The notes under the pieces are model-generated. The model was given only the letters and a program-made list of their open reading frames with translations. It did no database searches and was not told the origin of the DNA. Shown piece after piece: positions 55,401 to 61,763 of a DNA stretch of 64,000 bases. The position numbers and the translations under genes were made by a program. Each line of letters starts with the position of its first letter. The first letter of the stretch is position 1. This DNA comes from JADJYF01 sp965278995 (GTDB lineage Bacteria; Pseudomonadota; Gammaproteobacteria; Ga0077536): contig OZ257136.1 in the NCBI GenBank assembly GCA_965278995.1, forward strand, positions 5,270,001 to 5,334,000. The letters are read 5' to 3'.

Positions 55401-56319
55401 TGATGTGACGCTGGCCTCCAACGGCACGCTGAGCGGCCTTGCGGATACCGCACTGCCGTCGCAGTCGGTGAACGTCAACGGCAAGGTCTACGCTGCGGCG
55501 ATTGCCGATGTACAGACCACCACCGTCGATTTCGGCATCGTGCACAAGAACGATGTCGTCGGCGCGCGAAATCTCACCGTGCAGAACGATGCCAGCGGCG
55601 CATTGACCGATGTGCTGACCGGCAGCATCAGTGCGGGTGGTGCATTCGGCGCGAATGGCACGCTCGGTGCCGGCCTCGCGGCTGGCGCAACCGATAGCAG
55701 CAGTCTTGCCGTGACGCTCGATACCTCGAGCACCGGTGTCTTCGGTGGGCAGGCGGCGCTCGCGTTCGCCTCGCATAACGTCGATATGGTCGACCTCAAT
55801 CTCGGCACGACGCTGGTCGACTTGAGTGCGCAGGTCAACGAGTACGCCAATCCCGTGTTCAGCAAGCTGGGTGGTGCCGGCAGCTTCACGGTGCAGGGCT
55901 CGCTGTTCACGGTCGACTTCGGCAGCATCGAACAAGGCTCGCTTGCGCTCAGTTCGCAACTGCAGATGGCGAATGATGTGGTCGGGCCGGCCGACTTCCT
56001 GCGGGTGGAAGTGAACGGCAGCAGCGCCAACTTCTCGCTCAGCGGTTTCTTGACGATGAACCTCGGCGCTGGCGAGACACAATCGCTCTCCGTCGGCCTG
56101 AATCCCGTGACACTCGGCAGCTTCGACGACCTCATCACCTTCAGCCTGTTCGGCTACAACGCCAGCGGCTACGATCAATTCATCGGTGAGTTCGACTTGA
56201 GCCTCAAGGGTGTCGTACTGCCGCCGTCCTCCGTGCCGGTGCCGCCGGCAGTCTGGCTGTTCGGCTCGGCAGTGGTTGGCTTAGGCGCAATGCGTCGGCG
56301 CATTCGCTGCGCGGCGTAG
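46426..56319 (+). CDS. Giant repetitive surface protein with PEP-CTERM-like tail
   Basis: A 3,297-residue protein with low Lys/Arg and high Gly/Asn/Thr/Ala. It begins with a signal-type segment (RRRLPLAIGFLLAAGGQGVYAAN). Residues about 180–1540 hold the 253-residue tandem repeats (LTLDHAAGESLAVFNPAFQG and others), β-helix-like in style. Residues about 1820–3200 hold around eleven units of about 120 residues (pattern FGNVHVGDV … NNAAADGFSEALNASIGG … SDGTGTSGLG), like choice-of-anchor D Ig-type repeats. The tail VPVPPAVWLFGSAVVGLGAMRRR is a PEP-CTERM-type sorting signal for exosortase. ATG 46426 is preferred to an upstream start at 46321 because it precedes the signal region. It probably acts in adhesion or biofilm matrix. 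Confidence 0.85.
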   Translation: MKIKNKTTTFATTAQIGAELPPSNRRRLPLAIGFLLAAGGQGVYAANFDCSWANGAGGTWNTPANWASCNAVIPNNGADTFNATINLAGTYQVTLNTSATIGTLSLNAAGATLAHTAGTLTAANINIDSGTYTMAGGTIANAVIDGAGGVFQVTSNSTLNGATLNRGLNVGGPGSSAALVVTNGLTLDHAAGESLAIFNPQFQGTNSLFFNTGTLGSDTANGKTGLVTLNPGSNSSMNVFINNGQTLSVGSGITIKTGVMGANSSVSITGATNSTLNNAGTISSETAGRTLTVDPTNTNNTGTLAAKTGGILTVGGNWSNAGGTISLDNDVNSTVNLGGAFETADLGTFSRGVNGLNGRVNITGTLTNTGSTFLLNNTTGSFNLAGGTIIGGLIDSAPGSASQLNLTAGSTLNGVTLALNFNVGSASSAAALGVVNGLTLDHAAGESLAVFNPAFQGTNSLFFNTGTLGSDTANGKTGLVTLNPGSNSNLNVFINNGQTLSVGSGITIKTGVMGANSNVSITGATNSTLNNAGTISSETAGRTLTVDPTNTNNTGTLAAKTGGILTVGGNWSNAGGTISLDNDVNSTVNLGGAFDTADLGTFSRGVNGLNGRVNITGTLTNTGSTLLLNNTTGSFNLAGGTIIGGLIDSAPGSASQLNLTAGSTLNGVTLALNFNVGSASSAAALGVVNGLTLDHAAGESLALFNPAFQGTNSLLFNTGTLGSDTANGKTGLVTLNPGANSNLNVFINNGQTLSVGSGITIKTGVMGANSNVSITGATNSTLNNAGTISSETAGRTLTVDPTNTNNTGTLAAKTGGILTVGGNWSNAGGTISLDNDVNSTVNLGGAFETADLGTFSRGVNGLNGRVNITGTLTNTDSTFLLNNTTGSFNLAGGTIIGGLIDSAPGSASQLNLTANSTLNGVTLALNFNVGSASSAAALGVVNGLTLDHAAGESLAVFNPAFQGTNSLLFNTGTLGSDTANGKTGLVTLNPGANSNLNVFINNGQTLSVGSGITIKTGVMGANSNVSITGATNSTLNNAGTISSETAGRTLTVDPTNTNNTGTLAAKTGGILTVGGNWSNAGGTISLDNDVNSTVNLGGAFETADLGTFSRGVNGLNGRVNITGTLTNTGSTLLLNNTTGSFNLAGGTIIGGLIDSAPGSASQLNLTANSTLNGVTLALNFNVGSASSAAALGVVNGLTLDHAAGESLALFNPAFQGTNSLLFNTGTLGSDTANGKTGLVTLNPGANSNLNVFINNGQTLSVGSGITIKTGVMGANSNVSITGATNSTLNNAGTISSETAGRTLTVDPTNTNNTGTLAAKTGGILTMGGNWSNAGGTISLDNDVNSTVNLGGAFDTADLGTFSRGVNGLNGRVNITGTLTNTDSTFLLNNTTGSFNLAGGTIIGGLIDSAPGSASLLNVTAGSTLNGVKLALNLNVGSASSAAALGIVNGLTLNHAAGESLALFNPAFQGTNSLIFNTGTLGSDTANGETGLVTLNPGNNASLNVFINNGQTLTVGSGVTIRTGVTGAASNTSITGAATSTLLAGGTISSESAGHTLSLTPITLTNTGTFSAKNGGTLVVGRTNSAAGLTNLAGGTLTGGTYEAYAGSTVSFGTATFTVNAANILLDGVGSTFAAVNPLATNNGSFTIRNGRNFTTAGALLNNGLLGIGASSTLNVNGALTSNDRIELAGGILDATGTVTNNAAGQISGFGTLNDTVLNHGIVRASGGNLIATGGIDGQSGTIQVDSGATLTVGTSSDADFLVNNGTLALGTSNVTVAQDYTNGNFGVGNTFNARAGVTGAGQILAAGDIGQALTGEVTGAGPNYTMTFGNVHVGDSVTRNYQVANTGTTGPSLRGALQTTANGGNITDARLGGSGVTAANFGPLAAGANTGNLGVTFNATSAGALSGQVLKVANNFDNVADSLLSIVSSAAYRLANPTAHTPEPIAFGNLHVGDVANQVLSLTNNVPNDGFSEALNASIGNTTGAATSNGGSFNLLGAGATNNSSLSVGLNTAVAGARSGTAQITLASDGTGSSGLGITALAAQTVNVSGNVFRFADAGTLAPNPVAFGNRHVGDVTESFLSLTNGAANDGFSERLNASFGGTTGNATSNGSVSLLGAGATSANVLKVGINTATVGVKTGTATVNFVSDGAGTSGLGQTALNGANNTVNEQQVVNVSGTVFRLASASAHTPEPVVLANARVGGVSTQALTLTNTAAADGFSEALNASIGGAGAGLTATGSFSLLGAQASNNSSLIVGLDTASAGHKAGTASISLTSDGAGTSALGQTALSAQTVNISGDVFRLASASAHTPEPVVLANARVGGISSQALALTNNAAADGFSERLNASIGGATAGITANGAFSLLGAQATNNSSLSVALDTVSAGHKIGTATITLASDGTGTSGFTALGIGTQTVNVSGDVFRLATANTQQPIVFGNSHVGDVVTQTINVLNTAAADGFSESLNATIGGATGSATTNGGSINLLAAGAGNNSALSIGLDTATAGAKTGSANLALASDGTGTSGFGAFGIGAQTVNVSGAVYRLAQVNTLGGINFGNVHVGDILSQALAVQNLATADGFSESLNASFAGSSDARILTSGSINLLAAGGVDNSSMTVGLDTSAAGIVDGTVTLNFASDGTGTSGLGVTALASQVLDVDALITEAAVFRFASADILNAQPINFGKFRVGDVVSTVGLSIQNDVPNDGFSERLNGSAGGASAGFTVAGSFNLLGAGATDNGSIGVGMSTASAGHKSGTATVDFVSDGAGTSELGQTALPGQNVLLSGDVYRLAAASTAANVNVGNAHVGDVLSTTLSVSNSAAADGFSEALNATVTGDTGDVTAGGAFNLLTAGGTNNTGLTASLDTATVGAKIGTATVAFASDGTGTSGFSAIGLAGQQVTLSGAVFDYAQASLSAASLTLDARRVGDIAASRTLTVSNLAANDGFHEGLNASLGVTPAGYTASGNTLITNLAAGSSADATLTLATTTSGTFAGTVDVTLASNGTLSGLADTALPSQSVNVNGKVYAAAIADVQTTTVDFGIVHKNDVVGARNLTVQNDASGALTDVLTGSISAGGAFGANGTLGAGLAAGATDSSSLAVTLDTSSTGVFGGQAALAFASHNVDMVDLNLGTTLVDLSAQVNEYANPVFSKLGGAGSFTVQGSLFTVDFGSIEQGSLALSSQLQMANDVVGPADFLRVEVNGSSANFSLSGFLTMNLGAGETQSLSVGLNPVTLGSFDDLITFSLFGYNASGYDQFIGEFDLSLKGVVLPPSSVPVPPAVWLFGSAVVGLGAMRRRIRCAA
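46972..51070 (+). repeat. 759-bp tandem repeats inside the giant gene
   Basis: The same junction (aacggcctgac… encoding NGLTLDHAAGES) recurs at 46972, 47731, 48490, 49249, 50008 and 50767, exactly 759 bp apart, so five full 253-codon units are followed by a sixth, diverged partial one. Units 2–5 differ by only a handful of bases, many silent, pointing to recent duplication or gene conversion. Confidence 0.95.
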
Positions 56320-56331
56320 CAGTATGCGATG

Positions 56332-56353
56332 GCGCGGTTACTGTAAACCGCGC
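56332..56353 (+). terminator. Hairpin after the giant gene
   Basis: GCGCGGTT pairs with AACCGCGC around a six-base loop, 12 bases after the stop codon. No U-run follows, so the assignment as terminator is weak. Confidence 0.4.
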
Positions 56354-56382
56354 TAGCGCTTGATTGAGAAGGTGGGCTCATC

Positions 56383-56409
56383 ATATTCTGGTCAGGATGA
56401 CCAGAATAT
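56383..56409 (+). promoter_or_regulatory. Operator-like perfect inverted repeat at the antitoxin start
   Basis: ATATTCTGGTCA (56383–56394) and its exact complement TGACCAGAATAT (56398–56409) are separated by GGA. The repeat straddles the antitoxin ATG at 56397. Phd/YefM antitoxins repress their own operon by binding such palindromes, so this is the probable autoregulatory operator. Confidence 0.7.
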
Positions 56410-56696
56410 CAGACCGAAAGCCGCCACTGTCGTCATCCCGCTCGGGCTATTGGGCATTGCAGGATGCCAAGTCTCGATTCAGCGAACTGGTTCGTAAAGC
56501 CAGAAATGAAGGCCCCCAGCACGTCACTGTTCACGGTCGCGATGAAGTTGTCGTGATTGGCGCCGACGAATATCGCCATCTGAGTGGCGAATTAACCGGC
56601 GTAGCACTCATTGAGGCGATGCAGGCTTCACCGCATCGTGAACTCGAACTCGAATCCACCCGCGTTCCTTTGCCGGTGCGTGACGTCGCGTTGTGA
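56397..56696 (+). CDS. Phd/YefM-family antitoxin
   Basis: A 99-residue antitoxin. WALQDAKSRFSELVRKARNEGPQHVTVHGRDEVVVIGADEY is the Phd/YefM DNA-binding and dimerisation fold in full; the C-terminal tail would cover the toxin. The ATG at 56397 lies within a palindromic operator; a TTG 11 codons upstream is an alternative. Its stop overlaps the start of a PIN-type toxin gene (GTGA), the normal layout of such modules. The toxin is truncated, so the antitoxin is probably an orphan. Confidence 0.87.
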   Translation: MTRISDRKPPLSSSRSGYWALQDAKSRFSELVRKARNEGPQHVTVHGRDEVVVIGADEYRHLSGELTGVALIEAMQASPHRELELESTRVPLPVRDVAL

Positions 56697-56800
56697 CCGG
56701 TTGGCTGCTCGATACCCATATTCTTGCCGAGCTTCGCAAACCGAAACCCGACTCCAGGGTCGTCGCGTTTATCGCGGAATACCACACCACTAAACGGTAG
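56693..56800 (+). pseudogene. VapC (PIN) toxin, truncated after 35 codons
   Basis: From GTG 56693 the frame reads VTGWLLDTHILAELRKPKPDSRVVAFIAEY and stops at TAG 56798–56800. LLDTHILAELRKP is the N-terminal PIN motif with the first catalytic Asp. A working VapC has about 130–140 residues and three more acidic residues, all missing here. The hydrolase gene begins 9 bp later, so the rest was deleted rather than shifted in frame. Confidence 0.8.
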
Positions 56801-56809
56801 GATTTTCGG

Positions 56810-57673
56810 ATGACCGATAGTTGGACCCACCATCAGCGCACAGTGAATGGCTTTCGTATGCACTACGTGACGGCGGGCACGGGTTACCCGCTGGTGCTGC
56901 TGCATGGCTGGCCGCAGAGCTGGTATGAATGGCGGAAAGTCATTTCCGCGCTGGCTGAGCAGTACACGATCATTGCGCCCGATCTTCGCGGGCTCGGTGA
57001 TTCCGAGAAGCCGATGACCGGCTACGATAAGCGCACCATGGCGACCGATGTCCGCGAGCTCGTCACGCAGCTCGGCTATGACCAGGTCGGTGTGGTCGGT
57101 CACGACTGGGGCGGTTCGGTGGCGTTCTATTTCGCTTACGATAATCGCGAGCTTGTCCGACGCCTGTTCATCCTCGACATGATCCCGGGATTGATCCGCG
57201 CCGGTGATTCGTTCCCGCTCGAGCTGGCGCTCAAGATCAATCATGTGTTTTTTCATGGTGGTAATCCCGATTGGGCCGCCATGCTGGTCAGTCAGAATAT
57301 CGATGCCTATCTACGCCGCTTTCTGACCACTCTCGACTTCAATTACAGTCCGGCCGTGTTCAGCGAAGAAGAGATTGCCGAATACGTGCGCGTGAATTCG
57401 CTACCCGGGTCGATACGCGCCGGCTTCCAATGGTACGCCGCCGGGCTCCGTGAGGATGCCGTCAACCTGGCTGCGGCTACGCACAAACTCACTATCCCGG
57501 TGCTTGCCTATGGCGGCGAGAGCTTTCTCGGCGACATACGCCCCTACTGGCAGCCGGTCGCGGAGCAGGTCGACGGTGGATCGGTTGCTCACTGCGGGCA
57601 TTTCATTCCAGAAGAACAACCGCAGTTTGTCATCGATGCTGCGCTGAAATTTTTCGCACCGTTGCGTGAGTGA
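56810..57673 (+). CDS. α/β hydrolase, epoxide hydrolase/dehalogenase-like
   Basis: A 287-residue α/β hydrolase. The oxyanion motif LLHGWPQSWYEW and the nucleophile D99 in VVGHDWGGSVA (Asp, not Ser) place it with epoxide hydrolases, fluoroacetate and haloalkane dehalogenases. The base His lies in AHCGHFIPEEQP near residue 262. It lies 9 bp after the truncated VapC gene. Substrate cannot be told; the neighbouring P450 and flavoenzymes fit a role in handling lipophilic or xenobiotic compounds. Confidence 0.85.
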   Translation: MTDSWTHHQRTVNGFRMHYVTAGTGYPLVLLHGWPQSWYEWRKVISALAEQYTIIAPDLRGLGDSEKPMTGYDKRTMATDVRELVTQLGYDQVGVVGHDWGGSVAFYFAYDNRELVRRLFILDMIPGLIRAGDSFPLELALKINHVFFHGGNPDWAAMLVSQNIDAYLRRFLTTLDFNYSPAVFSEEEIAEYVRVNSLPGSIRAGFQWYAAGLREDAVNLAAATHKLTIPVLAYGGESFLGDIRPYWQPVAEQVDGGSVAHCGHFIPEEQPQFVIDAALKFFAPLRE

Positions 57674-57860
57674 CTGGCGACTGCGCACGCGCCGACCGTC
57701 TGCCTGGCGTTGCCGCGGTGTGCCAACTGGTTCACATATGCGCCGATTGTCAGCCTCCTGATCACGCGCTACGTTCTGGCAGCATAACTAGTCGAAAGAG
57801 CGGCCAGCCGTGGGCAGATGCCTGCCGCTAGCCGCGATAACAAAGCCAGGGAGATACGCC

Positions 57861-58673
57861 ATGAATAGACTTTACCCGGTCATCGCCGTCCTGTTGGCGG
57901 TCGTTGCGAGCGGACCAGCTACGGCAGCCGCCGTCGTGTATGAAGCAAGCGGTGCCAACGCGGCTTCGATTCAGGCCACGGTCGACAGCTTCCGCGCTGC
58001 GCTCGGTTCCCTTAACGCCAATACGCCTGGTTCTGTCGGCAGTGGCCGCCGTGAGATCAATTGGGATGGTGTTGGTGCGTCGTTTCGCGATCCGCATCCA
58101 GCCAATTTTTTCAACTCGAATTCACCGCGCGGCGTGGTGTTCTCTACGCCAGATGCTGGCGCGCGTTTCGTTGTCAGCGGTGATTCGGGCTCGCCCGAGT
58201 TTCTGTTCGAAAACCTGACGCCCTACAGCTCGACGGATAATTTCTCACTGTTCAGCTCTCAGCGTCTGTTCGGCATAGCCGGCGGCGATACGATGGATGT
58301 CCATTTCTTTGTCCCGGGCAGCGCCACGGCCGCCACCACGCATGGTTTTGGCGCAGTTTTCACCGATACGGATACACCAGGGTCGAGTTCGCTGGCGTTT
58401 TTCGATATCGATGACAATCTGCTTTTCACCCGGAACGTGCTGACCGGAGTCAACGCTGGCTTGAGCTTCCTCGGTGTGGAGTTCACCTCGGGCGAACGAG
58501 TCGCGCGCGTGCGGATTCAGTCCGGAAGTGGCTCCTTCACAGACAACGGCTGCGGCGATTGCGTGCTGATGGATGACTTCATTTTCGGCGAGCCGACCGT
58601 GGTCCCGCTGCCGGCTCCCGCCTGGCTGCTCGGCGCCGGCCTGCTGGCCTTGCGACTCCGCCGGAAAATCTAA
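57861..58673 (+). CDS. PEP-CTERM-type exported protein
   Basis: A 270-residue protein. It starts with a signal peptide (LYPVIAVLLAVVASGPATAAA) and ends with VVPLPAPAWLLGAGLLALRLRRK, a PEP-CTERM-like tail: short proline motif, membrane span and basic end. Such tails are cut by exosortase on the way to the surface or matrix. The body is a β-rich domain (FENLTPYSSTDNFSLFSS; FGAVFTDTDTPGSSSLAFFD) similar to other PEP-CTERM lectin-like proteins; a cysteine pair (NGCGDCVL) lies near the end. It is convergent with the P450 gene, overlapping its stop by 4 bp. Confidence 0.82.
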   Translation: MNRLYPVIAVLLAVVASGPATAAAVVYEASGANAASIQATVDSFRAALGSLNANTPGSVGSGRREINWDGVGASFRDPHPANFFNSNSPRGVVFSTPDAGARFVVSGDSGSPEFLFENLTPYSSTDNFSLFSSQRLFGIAGGDTMDVHFFVPGSATAATTHGFGAVFTDTDTPGSSSLAFFDIDDNLLFTRNVLTGVNAGLSFLGVEFTSGERVARVRIQSGSGSFTDNGCGDCVLMDDFIFGEPTVVPLPAPAWLLGAGLLALRLRRKI

Positions 58674-59926
58674 CTCAAGCGCAGCGGCAGTGTTCTGAAG
58701 CCGCGAAAAAACGGCAGCTTTCGTCGCTCGCGCAGGCGCGATTCGTCGAGGCTGATGTGCGGGTAGCGGGCGAGCAATTCACGTATCGCTATCTGCCCTT
58801 CGAGTCGCGCCAGTGGCGCGCCCAGGCACACATGCACACCGTGACCGAAAGCCAGATGCTGATTGTCGGTGCGGGTGATATCGAATTGATGCGGTTCATG
58901 GAAAACGGCAGGGTCGTGATTGGCGGCGGCCAGCGAAGCGGTCAGTGTCTGGCCACGTGAGACCGGGCAGCCATTCAGGGCGTCGTCTCGCAGGGGGAAA
59001 CGCGCGGTTTCCGTAATCGGGCAATCGTAACGCAGCATTTCTTCAATGGCGCTGTCGAGCAGGCCTGGTTCGGCCCGCAGGCGCGCCAGTTGATCCGGAT
59101 GCGTCAGCAGTGCATGCACACCGTTGCCGATGAGATCGGTCGTAGTCACGTTGCCTGCAACCATCAACTGCGTGCAGAGGCTGATGATTTCGAGATCGCT
59201 CAGCGTGTCGGCTTCCTCCTGGGCGCGGACCATGGCCGAGATCAGGTCGTCTCGCGGCGCCGCGCGCCGCGCTTCCACGGTCATTCTGAATTGCGCAGCC
59301 ATCGCCATATACGCTTCGCGCAGGCGTCGCTGGGTGGCCGCATCGCGCTCCGGGTCGTAACCCATCAGGATGTTCTCCGACCAGCGCTTGAAATCACTCC
59401 GCGAGCCGTCAGCCATGCCCATCATGTCGAGTATCACTTGCGTCGGCAGAGGGCCGGCGAAATCCTCGATGAGATCGACCGCGTCTTTACCATCGATAGC
59501 GGCCAGCAGGTCGCTGGTAATGGTCTCGATGCGCGGGCGCATCGCCTCGATCGAGCGCGGGTTGAATGCCTTGCTCATGAGCAGGCGAATGCGGCGATGA
59601 TTCGGGTCGTCCAGCAGAACCAGTGGTGGTTCGTAAGCCGCCGCACCAGCGCTCTCGCTGACGCCGGTAGCGGCGACGCGCCGCATGTAGGAGTCAGGCA
59701 GACTGTTGCGTGCGTCGACACTGAAGTGCTTGTGACGGATGGCGGTGCGAACGTCGTCGAAACGTGTCAGCAGCGTACGGCCATAGGGTGCGTCGTGATG
59801 TAACGGTGCGTGTTCGCGCAAACGATCGTAGATGATGTCTGGCTGCTCGCGAAAAACGTCGTCATGCGCCGTCAACTGCGCGCCGGTTGGCAAGCTGTCG
59901 TGGTCGTCTGGAACTGCGCTGGTCAT
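58670..59926 (-). CDS. Cytochrome P450
   Basis: A 418-residue soluble bacterial P450. The heme cysteine is C367 in FGHGVHVCLGAPLARLE. The I-helix MVAGNVTTTDLIG, the ExxR pair in EEMLRYD and the phosphate-side motif FRGFRTLP are present. It resembles CYP107/CYP109-type enzymes that hydroxylate lipophilic molecules. No ferredoxin or reductase gene is adjacent, so electrons must come from elsewhere. The nitroreductase-like gene lies 52 bp upstream on the same strand. Confidence 0.93.
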   Translation of the reverse strand: MTSAVPDDHDSLPTGAQLTAHDDVFREQPDIIYDRLREHAPLHHDAPYGRTLLTRFDDVRTAIRHKHFSVDARNSLPDSYMRRVAATGVSESAGAAAYEPPLVLLDDPNHRRIRLLMSKAFNPRSIEAMRPRIETITSDLLAAIDGKDAVDLIEDFAGPLPTQVILDMMGMADGSRSDFKRWSENILMGYDPERDAATQRRLREAYMAMAAQFRMTVEARRAAPRDDLISAMVRAQEEADTLSDLEIISLCTQLMVAGNVTTTDLIGNGVHALLTHPDQLARLRAEPGLLDSAIEEMLRYDCPITETARFPLRDDALNGCPVSRGQTLTASLAAANHDPAVFHEPHQFDITRTDNQHLAFGHGVHVCLGAPLARLEGQIAIRELLARYPHISLDESRLRERRKLPFFRGFRTLPLRLS

Positions 59927-59978
59927 GCGGTCAGGCGAGAGTTGAGTGATGCATGGCGAGTATGCATGGCGAGCAGCG

Positions 59979-60632
59979 CTACCAGGCGTTGCGATGTACG
60001 TACGCCGCCATCGCTTTGCGCGCGCCCGGCTTGAATGCGGTGCCGAGGGTATACGCTACCGGGACCAGGGCAACCTGCGTGTAGTCGTCATAAGGAATGC
60101 CAAGTATGTCGGCCGCTTCGCGCTCGTACATCAGGTGCCCGGTCGTCCAGCAGGTGCCGAGACCACGCTCGCGGGCAGCCAGCATGAAGCTCCACACAGC
60201 AGGCAGAATGGACCCGTAAACAGCAGCGGTTACTGCCGCGTCTGCACCTTCGTGACGACCGGCAAGTACCGGTACCAGTAGCCACGGCGCGCGATGCAGA
60301 TGTTCGACCAGATACGCAGCGGAATCTGTCGCGCGTTCGGCAGTCGCGGCCATTTCCGTATCGTTCCTGTGCAGGTTTGCGATCGACCAAGGCTGCTCGA
60401 CGTAGTGTTCCCAGGCACGCCGGTAGAGCTCGGCCAGTGCACGTCGTTTGTTCGGATCATCAACCAGCACGAAATGCCACATGTGGGCGAGCGATCCACA
60501 GGGCGATTGCTGCGCGAGCGAGATACAGTCCTCGATGACGGCAAGCGCTACGGGGCGTTCGAAGTCGAGGCGTTTGCGCACGGCGCGCGTCGTCGCGAGT
60601 ACTTCATCGACGGTCAGTTGCAGCGTGGGCAT
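59979..60632 (-). CDS. Nitroreductase-family FMN protein
   Basis: A 217-residue flavoprotein of the nitroreductase fold. LATTRAVRKRLDFERPV is the N-terminal FMN-phosphate site (R-S/A-x-R-x-F), CISLAQQSPCGSLAHMWHFVLVDD the second FMN-binding stretch, and ARERGLGTCWTTGHLMYE the C-terminal one. It transfers electrons from NAD(P)H to nitro compounds, quinones or unsaturated bonds. It is separated by 18 bp from the LLM flavoenzyme gene upstream and probably shares its transcript. Confidence 0.85.
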   Translation of the reverse strand: MPTLQLTVDEVLATTRAVRKRLDFERPVALAVIEDCISLAQQSPCGSLAHMWHFVLVDDPNKRRALAELYRRAWEHYVEQPWSIANLHRNDTEMAATAERATDSAAYLVEHLHRAPWLLVPVLAGRHEGADAAVTAAVYGSILPAVWSFMLAARERGLGTCWTTGHLMYEREAADILGIPYDDYTQVALVPVAYTLGTAFKPGARKAMAAYVHRNAW

Positions 60633-60650
60633 GCGAGTCTCCGGTTGGTG

Positions 60651-61697
60651 TCAGCGCTTGAAATGGGGAATGACCGTGTTCGCGAACAGCGTCATCCCGG
60701 CGCGGATCTGTGCTGGCGGCATGCCGCTGGTCGGGAAGTAACAGACGAGATGCGTCATGCGACCTCGCGTTCTGTATTCCTCGATCATATCGATGGCATC
60801 GCGCGGTGTCCCGATGATGGCATCTTCACCGAGAAAGTCCGAGCGTTGCTGGCGGATCATGTCGTCGACACTGGTCAGCGATTTCAGGGCATCGCTGGCG
60901 CCGGGCATGTCGCTCGCTTCGACAAACCAGCGTACGTAGTTCTCCAGCATGTAATGCAGCGGTCTTGCAGCAATCTCCCACGCCTGCTCGCGGGTCGGTG
61001 CCACGTAGACGGCACGGGCCTGGGCTATCTGAAAATCGGCCGGCCGCCGACCGAAACGTGCGAGCGCTTCATCGTACACCGCGTTCAGTGCGCTTGGCCC
61101 GACCGATTGGTAATGAAAACCGAGTCGCGCTGCGCGTTCGATGGCCTTGGGCGCCAGCGCGCCGAGCCAGATCGGCGGATGCGGCTTCTGCAGCGCGGGG
61201 GGACTGATGCGGATGTCCTTGAGCTGGCTGAATTTGCCGTCGATGGTCACGGTTTCATCGCTGAGCAGACGCTGCACTATCTGAATGCCCTCCGTCAGGC
61301 GGGCACCGCGCTCTTTCGGCGAGATGCCTTGCGCGGAAAATTCTCCTGCGCGATAGCCCAGACCGACACCCAGATCGAAACGGCCATTGGAAATCTGATC
61401 GATAGTCGCGGTGTCTTCGGCGATTCGCACCGGGTTATGCATCGGCATCAGGATCAGATAGGTCCCGATACGGATGCGGCTGGTGCGGGCAGCGAGCGCT
61501 GCCGCTATCGGCAGCAGCGAAGGCGAGTAACCGTCATCCAGAAAATGATGCTCGGTCAGCCAGATGTTGTCGTAACCGAGCGCTTCGGATTCAACACAGA
61601 GATCGAGATGCGTTCGATACAGTTCTGCCCACGGCACACGCGCAAATGCCGGATTGCGAAAGGGCCATAGAATGCCGAATTTGAGCGCCATCGTCAT
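60651..61697 (-). CDS. LLM-class flavin-dependent oxidoreductase
   Basis: A 348-residue luciferase-like monooxygenase. LKFGILWPFRNP, YDNIWLTEHHFLDDGYSPS and RIRIGTYLILMPMHNPVRIAEDTATIDQISNGRFDLGVGLGYRAGEF cover the family core, with the flavin-binding region in the last block. It uses reduced flavin supplied by a separate reductase, for which the neighbouring nitroreductase-type protein is a candidate. The substrate is unknown. Confidence 0.88.
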   Translation of the reverse strand: MTMALKFGILWPFRNPAFARVPWAELYRTHLDLCVESEALGYDNIWLTEHHFLDDGYSPSLLPIAAALAARTSRIRIGTYLILMPMHNPVRIAEDTATIDQISNGRFDLGVGLGYRAGEFSAQGISPKERGARLTEGIQIVQRLLSDETVTIDGKFSQLKDIRISPPALQKPHPPIWLGALAPKAIERAARLGFHYQSVGPSALNAVYDEALARFGRRPADFQIAQARAVYVAPTREQAWEIAARPLHYMLENYVRWFVEASDMPGASDALKSLTSVDDMIRQQRSDFLGEDAIIGTPRDAIDMIEEYRTRGRMTHLVCYFPTSGMPPAQIRAGMTLFANTVIPHFKR

Positions 61698-61763
61698 TGC
61701 TCCACCTGCTTGTCGGAACGCCGCGAATGAGAGGATCTCAGTTGCACGGGCGAGAGAGCAAGT

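Noticed and set aside
46345..56178. Long minus-strand open frames (up to 721 codons) opposite the giant gene
   Set aside because: They are repeated every 759 bp in step with the plus-strand repeats and show only codon-bias composition (Val/Ala/Pro or Arg/Gln rich). They are antisense shadows.
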